64,000 nt of DNA from Amoebidium appalachense (taxonomy: Eukaryota; Ichthyosporea), in NCBI GenBank assembly GCA_963693365.1, contig CAVNZM010000002.1, positions 11,470,001 through 11,534,000 on the forward strand, read 5' to 3'. A program made the translations under genes and the position numbers. The notes beneath the pieces were generated by a model that worked only from the letters and a program-made list of their open reading frames with translations, had not been told where the DNA came from and ran no database searches. Below are positions 1 through 13,582 of this stretch, piece after piece. Numbering within the stretch: the first letter of the stretch is position 1; the number at the start of each line of letters is the position of its first letter.

Positions 1-99
1 TGTATCCAGGGATGGGCCAGGGCCTGCTCTGCTGTGTATCTCTTTTGGGGGTCGACTTGCAGCAGACACTTTACAAAGTCAACGGCTGCACGTGTGTAT

Positions 100-130
<31 letters not shown>

Positions 131-183
131 GGGGAGGGGGGGAGAAAGGGGGCGTGTGCCTGTGTGTGTGTGTGTGTGTGAGT

Positions 184-243
<60 letters not shown>

Positions 244-884
244 ATGTGTATGTGTGTTTGTGTCCGCGCGTCTGTGAGTGTATCTTTATGTAAGCGAGTA
301 GGTGTACGGGATCGTTTTTGCCAAGGACCCGTCTGTGGCACGAAGTGTGTGTGAGTGTGTGGGTGTTTGTGTTTGAGTGTTGAGGTTGCGAAAGCAAACA
401 GAGTCAAGTGTGTGCTACACACATTCGTGTACATTTGTTCATGCATGTATACTTGTGCACTTGTACTGTGTCGCCTACCCACGCTTACACACGTGTACCC
501 GTGCACATTCTGATGTGGGCTCGCACAACATTCCTGTAAAATGGAAATACTTCTTCACAACCATGAGTCACACACAGCACAAAGCAAACAAAGACAATCT
601 ATTGATACCTTCCGACCCTTAACGAATCACACATAAGAAAGGAAAGCATAGTATCCCCCCCCCCCCCCCCTCCCCCTCCCCCTCCCTAACCCTGACCGTC
701 CTTTTCTACCAATCACTCACTCACACCAAACTCACTAACCACACGTCTTTTCACCAAAGTACTCATTTTACGGACTTCTCTCTGATTACCACCCCCCCCC
801 CCCCCCCCCCCCCCTTCTCCATCGCCTCCCCCCCCACTTTTCTCTCCCCCCCCTCCCTCTTCTCCCCCCCCCCCCCCCCCCCCA

Positions 885-918
<34 letters not shown>

Positions 919-1326
919 AAGAGAAAATAAATATGAAAAACAAACAAACAAACAAACAAACAAACAAAACAAAAAAAAACAACAAAAACAGTACCGACCT
1001 TCAGGGGAGATATGCTTCCAGTACTTCTGTGGATAAGATGCTGTGCCGTTTCTGATCTGGTCTCGAATGTCGTCCTTGTATTCCTCCTGGAAAAAAAGAC
1101 CCCCCGTCCATCATTATTCACATAAATGATCAGGCCTACAGACTTAAAACTTAAACTCAAAACTTCTCGGACTCGTGTTGTTTGCTCGGCCCAATTGTGA
1201 TAACGTGGGTGGGTCTCTGGAGCACGGGCTATGTCACATTTCATGAATAGAAGAAGGGGAAAAAAAAAAAAAAAAAAAAAACAAAGAAAAGAAAAACAAC
1301 GAAGAAAAGGACGGAAGGGAATGCAG

Positions 1327-1367
<41 letters not shown>

Positions 1368-1528
1368 CCCGCCCTGTTTTCACCTTCCTGCTCCCTTGAT
1401 TACAATGATCAACCCCTTTAGCACTGGTCCTAGTCATCTTACTCACAAAACCCACACAAGCGCACCACGGGCAAGCAACCGTATACCCCCCCCTCTTCTA
1501 CCCACCCTCCCCAATCACACAAACTACT

Positions 1529-1564
<36 letters not shown>

Positions 1565-2008
1565 AAAACACACACACACACACACACACACACAGCACAA
1601 CCAAAATCCACTTTGCATAAAAAAAACCCGTACATTTGGAGTTAAAACACATACAAGCTCTCACTTATCAACCCCAACACTTCCATCTCTTCCGAAGTCT
1701 TGCGCCCTGCCATCTCATTTTTTCTTTTCTTTTCGTTTTCTGTGATTTGGTTGTGGTGGGGAGGAAGGAGGCCGAGGGTGGTTGTGGGGGGAGGAGGAGG
1801 GAGAGGGGAGGGGGGAGGGGGGGGGGGGATGTTCGTACCGAGAAAGGCGGATATCCAACCAAGCTGTGTAGGAGATAACCCCTGGTCAGTCAGCAGCACA
1901 AAACTGGGTAGGCACCATCTGTCTACACGATACATGGAATCAACCCCCTATCCCTATCCCGTCACCTTGGTCTTCTTTGTTGCTTAGCAGCCAGGCCCTC
2001 CCCCTTCC

Positions 2009-2039
<31 letters not shown>

Positions 2040-2261
2040 AAAAAAAAAAAAAAACAAACAAAAAAAAACAAACAAACAAACAAACAAAAAAAAAAAACCC
2101 AGAAAAATCTGAGTTATCAATGCTACCATGCAGGCTCCATTCCCCATCACATGCCACGTTCCTTGCCCCTTCATCTTTTATCCCACTGGTGTCGTTTGTT
2201 GTCCATGCCACACTTTCCTTCAGTCGTGAATGACTAGTCCAAAGACAAGACACTTTAGTCA

Positions 2262-2292
<31 letters not shown>

Positions 2293-2513
2293 CTTCTTTT
2301 CCTATTCCGTCACGTTTGTTTTCTTTTCTGCGTAAGGAGTGGGGTGTGGTGGAGTTTGTGTTGATCAATGCATGTCAGCAGTCGTAGATAAGGGATCCAG
2401 GTGTGTGTGTGTGTGTGTGGGGGGGGGGGGGGGGAACCAGATGTAAACGATAACACCGAGACTCCAACAATCGACAGCGTTGGTGTATGGTTGGCTGTTA
2501 AGAACCTCGGGGG

Positions 2514-2600
<87 letters not shown>

Positions 2601-3369
2601 CAAGATTGCACACACTAGCGTGCAGGCCTGCATGTGCGTGTGTGTGTGTGTGTGTGCGTGCGTGTTTGTGTGTGTGCGAGTGAGTGAATGAGAGAGAGAG
2701 TGAGTGATTGAGTGAGATGAGTGAATGAGCGAGCGAGTGTGTGTGCGCACACGGGCGCGCGTGCAGGTGTGTGTGAAGGTGGATAGGTGGGGTGTGCGGG
2801 CGTCGGCGCGAGCTTATGTAAGCACATATATGTCTTGTGTGCGTCTGTCTGTGTGTGTGTGTGCGCGCACGCACACACATGTGTATGTGTGTGTGTCCGT
2901 GTATATGCATCCATGCAGACGAATCCGTAATCCAAGAGATGTTGGCATACATATCATCACGACAAACCCCCCCCCCCCCCCCCCCCCCCCTTCTATCCCT
3001 ACCCTCCACCGTCCCCCGCCCCACCCACCATCTCTCCTCCCCATCCATATCATAATCCTCCACCCTTACTCACTCGTACCACTAATCGACGCAATTCTCA
3101 CTTGGTATATCTCTCACTGGGTATATCTTCCTAACACTTACCGATGTAATTCTCACATATATCTCTCACTTGGTATATATTCCTACCACTTACCGTCGTA
3201 ACTCTCACTTGGTATATCTTCCTACCACTTACCGACGTAATTTAGGGTGCCGCACAGTGTGACCATAAAGCTCGCCTCCCCAACTATCCTTGCAAGCCCA
3301 AAATCCGTCAACTTGACAACATAGCGGTCTGACCCGGCACCATATTCGTCTAGGAGGACGTTTTCTGGC

Positions 3370-3400
<31 letters not shown>

Positions 3401-3453
3401 ATGTGTGTGTGTGGTGTGTGTTTGTGTGTTGTCGGCTGGCAGGCGGGCGGTGT

Positions 3454-3484
<31 letters not shown>

Positions 3485-3874
3485 GGGGGAGGGAGGGAGG
3501 AGGGGGAGGGGGTGGTGTCAGAACACTGGAAGCGCATTCAGAGCAGATCATACTACGAGCCTGAAAACCCTCTCACCTCTTCCTGTCCCCGCCCCCCCCC
3601 CCCCCCCCCTTCCTCCTGTTTTTCCTCCCCCCCCCCCCCCCCCCCCCCTTTCATCAAGGTTTTCTGCCCAACCCATACAAACCTCACCCCAGAGCACTGT
3701 GCCCAGTGTTTTCCTCCTATGCCCCCCCCCCCCCCCCCTCCCCCCCCCCCCCCACCACCACACACACGCACACAACACCACCACCATCATCCAGAGACTG
3801 TTTCACCCTAACAAGCTAATATTACGACAAGGCCAAATACACCACAAACACGTGAGCTGCCTGGCGAAAATGAT

Positions 3875-3934
<60 letters not shown>

Positions 3935-4273
3935 GTACATATGTGCACACGCAAACACCAACAAACACACACACATGGACAGAATCACAGACACAACACA
4001 CACGTGCATGCATGGCAACACCCAATAGGCCAACAACCCACCTTGAGATCTCGGTGTGTGATGTGTCTGTCGTGCAGGTACTGTGGAAAGGACACTTGGT
4101 CAGCATCAGAGAGAAACACAAAGGAAGAAACAAATAAAACATAGAAATAAAAGAAAAACACAAGCAGAAAAACACGTACTACATCACATAGTTTTTTGGC
4201 CTCGCAAGTAGTTCAGCCTCATCCCCCCCTCCCTCCTCCTCGTCCCCTCCCCTTCCCCCCCCCCCCCCCCCCC

Positions 4274-4320
<47 letters not shown>

Positions 4321-4454
4321 ATTCCACTCCCTTTGCTCTTACTCGTCAGGGTCTCCTACACACAAAACTCACCAAACGTCTATGGAATATGGGAACAAAA
4401 CCAGTAGAGAAGGGGCATGTGAGTGAGTGAGTGAGTGAGTGTGTGTGTGTGTGT

Positions 4455-4493
<39 letters not shown>

Positions 4494-5722
4494 TGCCCGG
4501 GGGACGGGGGGGGGGGGGGAGGGGGGGTAGACTACCCGAGGGAAAAAACAAAACAAAACAATAAAACCAAAACACAAGTACAAAACAAAAACACCGCCAA
4601 AAGCACAACCAACCAGCCAACCCCCCCCCCCCCCCCCCCCCTCCCCCCCCCCCTCCCCTCCCCCTCCCTCCCCCCCCTTCCCTACATACACGCACACACC
4701 CTCCCACAAAAAAAAAAAAAAACCAACAACAAAAGAAAAAAAAAAGAAAAAAAAAAACAAAACACAAAAAAAGCCACCTTCATAGCCAGCAGCATTTGGT
4801 AGCTGAAATTCCTTGCCATGTGCTCACTCAGTGCCTTCCTGTCTGTGACGAACTCAAACAGGGCACCCCTCTGCGCCAGGTCCAGTATGATGTACAGCAT
4901 CGTGGGCGTCTCATGAAAGTCAACTATCCCGATGATGCAGGGCTGCACAGGAAAAAAATGGGGAGATATGTGAGATATGTGAGCTGGGGGAGGGGGGGGG
5001 GGGGGGGGGGGGAAGGGGGCAAGAATTAAATACAGAGTACAATGTACACACACACAACGGATAACAGAACACCGACTCTGATTATAGGGGAAGGCAGGGG
5101 GGGGGGGGGGGGGGGGGGGGGGGGGATGAAGAGGGAAGCGGAGAGGAAGGAGGGATGGGGTGGGAAGGAGAAGGGGGGGGGGGGGGGGGGGGGAACGAGG
5201 AAGATGAGTGGTAGAGCAAAATGGAACAAAAGGAACGAAAGGTCGTAATTGCGGTGATGATGAGCCGTTAGGCATAAAGAAGGGAAAGGAGAGAGGCTAG
5301 GGGGGTGGGGGTGTTTGCAAAAAGTAGACCACGAACGAGTGAAGATAAATGGAGGGGGGGAAAAAAAGGAACGGATGCCCGTGAAACCAGTTTTGTACGT
5401 GTGTGTCTCTGTGTCTCTGTGTGCGCGGGGGGAGGGAGGGAGGGGGGGGGGGGGGAAGGGGATAAGACAGAGAGAAACAGAGAAAGAGAGAGAGACGGGG
5501 GGGTGGGGGGCGAGGAGGGAGAGGGAGGAGGTGGAACCAGGGCTGGGGAAGTAGGGGGGCAAGAATAACAGAGGAGGGACTGGCTACATAGAAGAGGAAC
5601 TGGAGGGGAGGACGGGGGGGGGGGGGGGGGGGGGAAGGGGGGGGGATTGCAGCAAGGGGGACTCACGTGGTTTACTTCTCGCAGGATTTCTGCCTCTTTC
5701 ATCATTTCCATTTTGAGGTTGG

Positions 5723-5768
<46 letters not shown>

Positions 5769-5875
5769 CGCATATAGGTATGTGCGTGTTTGTGAGTGTG
5801 TATGAGCTTGTGTGCTCGTACGTGTGTTCATGTATGTACCCTGTGCCTGTGTGTGTGTATGGGGGGGGGTACACG

Positions 5876-5924
<49 letters not shown>

Positions 5925-5959
5925 GTGTGTGTGTGTGCTCGTGCGCACGTGTTTATGTG

Positions 5960-5990
<31 letters not shown>

Positions 5991-6086
5991 AATGTGTTTG
6001 TGTGTTCATGTGCATGGGTGTGCACATGTAGGGGGGGGAGGAGCAGAAGGGGGCTGTGTAAGTTTAGTTTTTTTTTTTTTTTTGTG

Positions 6087-6131
<45 letters not shown>

Positions 6132-6221
6132 TGGGGGGAGGGTGTAGGGAGAGAGAAGTCGGCCGGAGGGGAAGGTGGGAATCAATATAGGTCACACATA
6201 ACAAGGTACAAGACAATGTAG

Positions 6222-6269
<48 letters not shown>

Positions 6270-6361
6270 GGGGGGGGGGGGCTGTAAATACTGCGCCAAA
6301 GCTTTTTTCCCCATGAGGCTTTGGTAAAAGAAAGGAAGCATTGCATGCAATGGAGGAGAAA

Positions 6362-6399
<38 letters not shown>

Positions 6400-7758
6400 T
6401 GGAGTGAGTTTTATGCCTCACAAAGGCAAGAAGAATAAGGGCAAAAACCAGCCAGGGACGTGCTCACACATGCATGTGTGTCTGTCCTTCTGTTTGTATG
6501 TGCACGAGCTTGTGTGTGTGAGTGTGTACATACCCTTGTGTCTGTATGTGCCGCTCCGTGCTTTGAGTGAATGTGTGTTTGCGCATGTGCGTGTGTGTAC
6601 TGCATGTGTGTGCGCTCATGCGCATGCACACATGCATGCCCAGGTGTGCAGGAGTGTAAGTGCACATGCACAAGTAGATGTGAAGCGGGCGTGTATGCAC
6701 CACCACGTGAGTCCCCGCGCTTCCATGTACACGCCCGCCTGCCATGTGTGGGTGTGTGCCTGTCCCTCTCTCTGAACGTCCGTCTGTGTGCGCTTGTTTC
6801 TGTTACATGTGAGCATGGGGTGCATGAGTGTCACCTGCGCACCTTCATCTGAAACCTCTTCTTGTCGATGCACTTTGCAGCATACAGTTTGCCCGTGCAC
6901 AAGTTTCGTGCAAGTCGTACCTCTGCAAAACTCCCCCTGTTTGGCCAATGCACGTTTGAGCAAAACACACACACACTAACCCCCCCCCCCCCCCCCTCCC
7001 CATTTGCCCCTCCCCTTTGTTATAAGCCCACATACCCATGCCTCCCCCCCATCCCCTCACATAGCCCAACCAAACACAAACATCATCGAAAAAAGAGCTG
7101 GAAAAAGGGGGAAAAAAGAAACGAAATCACAAAACAAGAAAAGCACATAACAAGAGCAAACCACATGAACATACCACCATTTCCTTTATGGCCTTTTCAG
7201 TATGCCCCAAACACCAATCACTTAAATCCATCCTCCCCCCCCCCCTCCCCCCCCCCCCCCCCAGTCTCTCCATTCAACACCAATCACTAAAATCCATCCC
7301 CCCCCCCCCCCCCCCCCCCCCAGTCTCTCCATTCATCTGATATCCATGCGTTCGCAAACAGCCTACTGTAATCACCCAGATTACCGACTTCCACACACAC
7401 CAAACCAGCGTACTCCCACACACACTCATTCCACCTACTCTCCGTACACAAATGAATCGGCTACTTCCCCACTCCCCAATCACATAGGTTGCATGCACAC
7501 ATCCAAATTTCAAATCACCCAATTTACCCCGACACGCACATCACATGCTTTCCACACAGAACCTAACTACTTACTCTGCACAGGCACCCACACCTGTCCT
7601 TTCCACACACACACACAAACCACATACTTTCCCAGTTGATCCCTCGTTATCAGAAGGTCACCAAACACCGGCTCAGACGTTTCGTCCCGCTCGGAGCTGA
7701 GGTCTAGCTCGTACACAGAATTAGCTGTGGTGGGTAAGTGTCAGTGTGGCACGTGTGT

Positions 7759-7812
<54 letters not shown>

Positions 7813-8100
7813 GGGGGTGCAATATGTGTGTATGTGCGTGTGTGTGTGTTTCTGCGCACGCGTGCCGTGTGTGCCCACATGTGGGTGCCCGGTCTCTCTG
7901 TTCATGTGTGCCTGTCACGTGAATGCATGTGTATGTCGCTTTACATGCCCATACGTGTTGCACACACCGTCGTCAAACACAGACTTCGAGCTCATGAAAC
8001 AAGAGCTACAACCTTTGCAACTCTGCCCGTTATGGCACCTCCTCTGCACGTGCACATGTACATACACGCACGCACGCACGCACGCACGCACGCACACCCA

Positions 8101-8138
<38 letters not shown>

Positions 8139-8944
8139 CACACACAGCACACACACACCTCTCGGTTTCTTCTTTCCCGCCTGCACGGGGAATCCAACGA
8201 CGTCACGTGCCAGCAATGCCCTCCTGTTGCCCTTGCCCAACCTCACGTTGTTGACGTAGGTGCCGTTTGTGCTGTGGGTGGTAATTTATTTGACGTTGGT
8301 TGTATATTTTTTGGTTTGCTACAATCATTAAAGACTTGTAGAGCCCATTAGAGGCGGAAGGACAACAAAAGATTTCTCCCTAGGCTATAGGAGGTGGTAT
8401 TGGCGCAGTGAGCGCACTTAAACAAGAACTGGTAAAGGTGGATATACTGTGAGAGTCTGCACATATTTTGAGCAGGGAATATATCAACACAGAGTCGGAA
8501 AGATGTGGAGATATGTTGCATATCTGTACGTGCCATGCGCACCCATGCGCACACACCTGTATGCACACACACACACACACACAGTGCATGGTGTTAAGTT
8601 GCTGCTAATGATGTACAGGAAGCAACGAGAACATTGGTTTCCGATCTATGAAATGCGTGTGTTTTTGTGTGTGTGTGTGTGTGTGCGCGCGCGCGCGCTT
8701 GTGCGTGTGCACGCACGCGCAAATCTGCTTGTGTGCATGTGTGCATTTATGTGAGTGCCTGTGTGCATGTGTGTGCATGTGTGCGTGCACGTGCACGTGT
8801 GTGTGTGTGTGTGCGCGCGCGCGCGTGTCTGCGCGTTGCCTTTACCTGTGGTCCTCCAAGTAGATGACTGTCTTTGACCCCAGCACCGTATCCTCCTGTG
8901 GCAGAGTCAAAGACGTTAATGAGTTCATCCGCCCCCCCTCCCCC

Positions 8945-8981
<37 letters not shown>

Positions 8982-9281
8982 AAAACCGCCACCACCTAGC
9001 AACCACACAGGTGCATTTGCCTTGCAGCCACGATGACATCCGCAAAGCCTCACCATACCAACACACTGCCCCTATCACCATCTACAGGCAACACATCAGC
9101 TACATTGAAAGCAAACCCCCCCCCCCCCCCCTCCCTGCCTCTCCTTGACCTTCCCCCCCCCCCCCCCCCCCCCCCCTCCCCTCCCCTCCCCCCCTAGTCA
9201 ACCATTTCCCTTCTCCTCCTCATTCTCCCCCCCCCCCCCCCCCCCCCCTCTCCCCCCCCCCTCTCCCCCCCCTCCCCCCCC

Positions 9282-9312
<31 letters not shown>

Positions 9313-9450
9313 ACACACTCACAGAGATCCATGCACCCAGGCACACACCTTCACGACGGCAAACACGCAGTGCAGGTTGCTCATAGTGCTGAGGTCTACG
9401 TTGATGTCGCAGGACGGGTGCCGGCCAAGCGTGGTCCTCTCGGTCTTGAG

Positions 9451-9520
<70 letters not shown>

Positions 9521-9695
9521 GTGCGAAACTGTGTGGGTGTGTGCGTGTTGGTGTGTGTGTGTGTGGGTGCGTGTGAAGGTGTGTAATGTGTATGTGCTTG
9601 TGTGCGTGTGCATGTTTGAGTGTGTGTGTGCTGCTTCACCTACTACCTTCCCCAGGGAAATTTATCAGATATACCCCCCAGATTAACACCCCCCC

Positions 9696-9726
<31 letters not shown>

Positions 9727-9884
9727 AGACCTCCCCCTCTCCTCCAACACAAAAAAAAGCCTGTTCTCCTTCCCATAAAAAAAGTCGAGAAATTACTCGA
9801 CCATCCATATAATCTCCTAATCCTTCAACTGCCCCCCACCCACTCTCCCATTCGCCCCACCATCAAATTATCACCTCCACCCAT

Positions 9885-9930
<46 letters not shown>

Positions 9931-10092
9931 CCTCCCTCTCTTCCCCAACACAGACCCACACGCACACACAAACACCCCCCTACCCACCCCACAAACTTGA
10001 ACAAAAGTCCTCCCCCCTCCCCCCCCCCCCCGGTCCCTCTCCGCCCACGCACTCACCTGCCCACACGTACACCCGCCTGTGTGTGTGTGTGT

Positions 10093-10176
<84 letters not shown>

Positions 10177-10487
10177 GCACACAGCCAAACACACACACAC
10201 ATGCACACAGCCAAACACACACACACACACAAAGGCACGTACGTATCTCATTCCAGCCAGAGATGAGGGGCTTAAGTGTGCCGAATATGGGCTCCCGAGC
10301 TTCGGGTGTTGGGCTTGGACTAAGTGTATCATCAATCTGCTGTAATCCGTGGGTAAGTTTCACAGCACCATCCATACCCCCCCCCCCCCCCCCCCAAACA
10401 AAGTTTGACAAACAAAAAAACATAAATAAACAAATCAACAACGCTCCTTGTTACCGTATCAATACCGTCCACCCCCGCACCCCCGCA

Positions 10488-10524
<37 letters not shown>

Positions 10525-11246
10525 TTTCCACAACAAAAACAACAACAACAAAAAGCGCCACCTGCTTGAATGAAGCTGTGTACTACACGAGAGCAACGGA
10601 GGGAGAAAATGGTCTGCAAACACAAACACAAAAGGCCAGCCCCAATAGCCATCACCGCCCCCAGCACTCAACCAACCTCACACATGCACGATTCCGTGCG
10701 CACGAGAGTAATTTTAAATAACAGTCCCATTCAAACCCCCCCCCCCCCCCCCCACACACAAACACACACAGACACCACATCCCAAATAGGCCCTGTCCCT
10801 TCTCCCCCTCCCCGTGACCCTATCCCCTATATATTCTCCCACCGTTACCCCGCCAACCCTCATTTCCCTGTGCCTACTGCATAACCCGACTCATAAGAAA
10901 AAACCTCGTTGGAGCAGGTTCTCTTCTGACACACCTGGCCAGCTCCGAGTCGACCAATGAAACACATCTTTTTCTATTTGATATTCGGCAGAGCACGATT
11001 TTCCCTAGAGAGAGACCTCCCCCCCCCCCCCCCAAAAAAAAAAAAAAAAAAAAAAAAACCCCACCACCCACCCACCCGCGCTCTATCTCTCTCTGTTTCC
11101 TTCCTCTCTCCCTCCTCCCTCCATCGACCTTCCCGCCCACCCAAAACACAAACATAACTACAGGCACACCCACTCAACCAGCATTACACACTGCCTTCTC
11201 CCAGCTAGCTCCCAGCACACACCCCATCCACTCCCCCCCCCCCCCC

Positions 11247-11284
<38 letters not shown>

Positions 11285-11659
11285 CCCTTCCTTCTCACCT
11301 TCCCTTCGTGCCCATTCACATATCATCCCACCTCCTCCCCCTCCCCTCCCTCCCCCCACCCCCCACCCCGGCCCCTTCTTCCGCCCTTCCCCCCTCTCCA
11401 TATCCTCACCCACGTCCTCTTAGAAAGAAGAGAATGAAGCGGGGCAAGCTGAAGGGACAGGGAGGAGGAGGGGAGTGGGAGGTAAAGGAGTCCAAATTGC
11501 CGTAGTTGCTTTTCTTTATTCGATTAATGGGGGGAGAGGGGAGGGGGTAGGGGGAGAGGAGCGAACTCCTGGGGGGGGGAGAGGGGGGGGGAGACTTACT
11601 GTGTTCTGTGTGCACAGTTCCTGTGTCTGGCTCAGTTTCTGGTCGTCAGCTGGATCCAT
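1..11659 (-). CDS. CHEK2-like: CHK2/Rad53-like checkpoint kinase (FHA + Ser/Thr kinase), 3' end cut by window edge
   Basis: Exons recognised on the minus strand, 5' to 3': 11659-11600, 10339-10243, 9452-9349, 8895-8846, 8271-8159, 7724-7628, 6922-6843, 5723-5667, 4942-4778, 4080-4042, 3368-3233, 2513-2438, 1086-999, 85-<1. Borders are GT-AG and most phases match. The first exon starts at ATG 11659 and encodes [16 protein letters not shown], an SQ/TQ-rich head like the ATM/ATR target cluster of CHK2. The FHA domain follows: [10 protein letters not shown], then S.LH, then STNGTYVNN. The kinase shows [10 protein letters not shown] (VAIK lysine), [37 protein letters not shown] and a subdomain XI ALAHPWI. 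This fits the DNA-damage effector kinase CHK2: FHA-mediated phospho-Thr binding and phosphorylation of cell-cycle targets in the nucleus. Two short pieces were not found: the glycine-loop exon between 7628 and 6922 (phases disagree there) and the exon after DCWSLGV, between 2438 and 1086. Rad53/DUN1-type kinases are the alternative family reading. Confidence 0.87.
3068..3245 (-). repeat. Tandem repeat carrying copies of a 5' splice site
   Basis: Three clear units of roughly 50-60 bp, plus one decayed unit, adjoin the donor of the exon ending at 3233. On the minus strand each clear unit contains TACGTCGGTAAGTGG or a near variant, so the real exon end and donor are copied two more times into the intron. 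The fourth, most distal copy has lost the GTAAGT. Confidence 0.75.
6089..6130. repeat. Pure poly-G run of about 41 bases
   Basis: One of the longest of many homopolymeric G or C runs. Others lie at 1327-1366, 9890-9927, 13396-13428, 31579-31614, 53704-53742 and 56306-56341. Confidence 0.98.
7205..7336. repeat. Two-copy tandem duplication with poly-C cores
   Basis: The block CACCAATCACTTAAATCCATC + poly-C + CAGTCTCTCCATTCA occurs twice head to tail, inside the CHK2-like intron between the exons at 7628 and 6922. The copies differ by one base in the unique part and by homopolymer length. Confidence 0.8.
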
Positions 11660-13385
11660 TTTGTCTGTCTGGAAAAACCTGTCCAGAAAAAGTTAGAGAC
11701 ATGGGGGAACAAAAAGGTGGAAGGACAAGGGTAAATGGAGACAGAAAGAATGTGGGGGCGGGTCCCGAGCCCCCCCCAGGGGGGGGGGGGGGGGAAGCAG
11801 CGGATTCAGGGGGCCAAATTTGAGGTGAGGGGGGGCAGCATGGGGATGGAGTTTGTGAAGATGAACCAGCACCTGCATCAACGAGGCTGGAGGGATTCCG
11901 GAAACAAGCACAACCAAGAAACGGAGAACAAAGAGATGCAGCAGGAAGGCAGGGAGGAGAAGAGGGGAGGGGGAGGCGGAGGGGGGGGGGGGGGGGGGGG
12001 GGATCAAGTAGTGTGAGGGGTAGGGTTGTATGAAGGGGGGCCGGGGGGGAGGGGGCGAGAAGGGGGAGTATCCACGTTTTCAATACAATATGCATTGAGG
12101 GCTGGCTTTATGTACAATTGTGTTAAACAACAATATGAATTTCATTGCGCTGTCCGACCGAGATGCGTGTACGTACCTGTGATGGTTAACATGTGCATAT
12201 CTGTATACTCGTACAAGTTTCGGTAGGTTTACACTATGCCCCAACGTGCGAACGTGTTTGCCGACTGTGTTATTGCCTGTGCGTGCCTGCAGGAAGATAT
12301 TGTGCCTTACCGAAGTATGCATGTAAGTGCATGCCTGTACTTTACTGCATGCTTGGGTAAACGCATGCGCCCAGCATCGAGCAGTTATCTGCTTGAGCAG
12401 CAGTTTCTACAACGTACATTCCAGAAAGCCGTTCAGAAGGCTTAGATACCCTCAAAACCCAAACCTGGTATAGATATTAGTACTTGGAAAAGTGAACTGT
12501 AAAACATACCAGTTGACGCCGTGTCCTGTATGGGCCTTTGTCTCAAACACACTGTGAAACCAGCTGCACTGGAACACGTTAAAGTACGAGAGTAAAATAC
12601 AGTCTTACAGTTACTATATGGGTTTATTTCCACTCAAACATAGATCTGTGAAAGCACGTGTACACGCCAGCTCGTATTTCCGGCTAACCCGCTAACTGGA
12701 GTTTAGAAAAGTGGCCAAGTGTTGAAGTGTTCAGCTTAATTGCGCTGCACAAGTGTCCGCTCTGTCTCTGCGCGCCCAAATTACGTCATCACTTTTTCAT
12801 TGGTCAATAGATGTATACCAATGAAATGTGAAGTATGATAGCTTTAAATGGTTAAGAGGGAACTGGCGGGTTTGAAAACTTGACTGTTAAAGCACGGCCC
12901 TCTGAAAAAAAGAAGAGGGCCATGTTAAAGTTGACTATCAGACTGTGTGCATGCCCTTATATCGCAAGACCCCGGAGTGTGCTGGCAGAGGGCCGTGCCC
13001 CGGAGCCTTTCTTGAGTAACCAAGCACCCAATTTATACACATTTGTAGCAGTTAGAGTCTTTGTTTATTGCTACAGAAATATGCAATATCAGCCAGTGCT
13101 GTATATATACATACATGATACAGTGTACATACTGTATGCAAAGGCACCATACGTATACGTACCCTAGTACTGGAAGTGAAAACAGTGATAATTGTTACCA
13201 AACAGTGCTCCTGTTACTTTTCAATTGTCACGGCCCGTTTTTCTTTTCTTTTTTCTTTTTGTTTTGTGTGTGTGTGTGAGGGGGCCCGGGGGTGGAGGGA
13301 GGGAGGGGAGTGGTGTGTGTGTTTGCGTGTGTGTGTGTGTGTGTGTGTGTATGTGTTTGTTTCTTTCTTTCTTTTTTTTTTTTTT

Positions 13386-13429
<44 letters not shown>

Positions 13430-13582
13430 GTCCGGATCCCAGAAAGGGTGCATGCATATGTCCGATTGATCATGGCCAGCCTCCTATTGAATCTTTGTAG
13501 GCCCGCCCTCATACTCTCTTCTTGTTACAATGTTCCTACATGTTTAATATATGCACACAAGCCTCGACCGTATATTTATTCG
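11660..13582. other. Intergenic region between the CHK2-like and KCTD-like genes
   Basis: This stretch holds poly-G/C tracts up to about 12010, then unusually repeat-free sequence from 12030 to 13250. A T-run, a G-run and a GT array follow at 13300-13430. No open frame here looks like a conserved protein. It must contain the 5' leader and promoter of the minus-strand CHK2-like gene and the 3' end of the minus-strand KCTD-like gene. From about 12850 onward it is the distal part of the duplicated KCTD unit, because similar sequence recurs at 17120-17530. Confidence 0.6.
12770..12850 (-). promoter_or_regulatory. Candidate CHK2-like promoter (CRE-like and CCAAT-like motifs)
   Basis: A repeat-free stretch contains GCGCGCCCAAATTACGTCATCAC, that is a TTACGTCA CRE/ATF-like site next to a GC-rich block. 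ATTGGTCAAT (inverted CCAAT box) and ACCAATGAAAT lie 15-40 bp away. It lies about 1.1 kb upstream of ATG 11659, so a non-coding first exon would be needed. Motif match only; no transcript evidence. Confidence 0.3.

Noticed and set aside
12-10721. Long frames encoding poly-Pro, poly-Gly, Thr-His or Cys-Val runs
   Set aside because: They are translations of C/G runs and GT/CA arrays, occur on both strands at the same place, and have no conserved segment except where they cross a listed exon.
12886-13005. Short inverted repeats of CACGGCCCTCT/AGAGGGCCGTG
   Set aside because: Three 10-12 bp matches within 110 bp can form hairpins, but there is no further support for a regulatory RNA.
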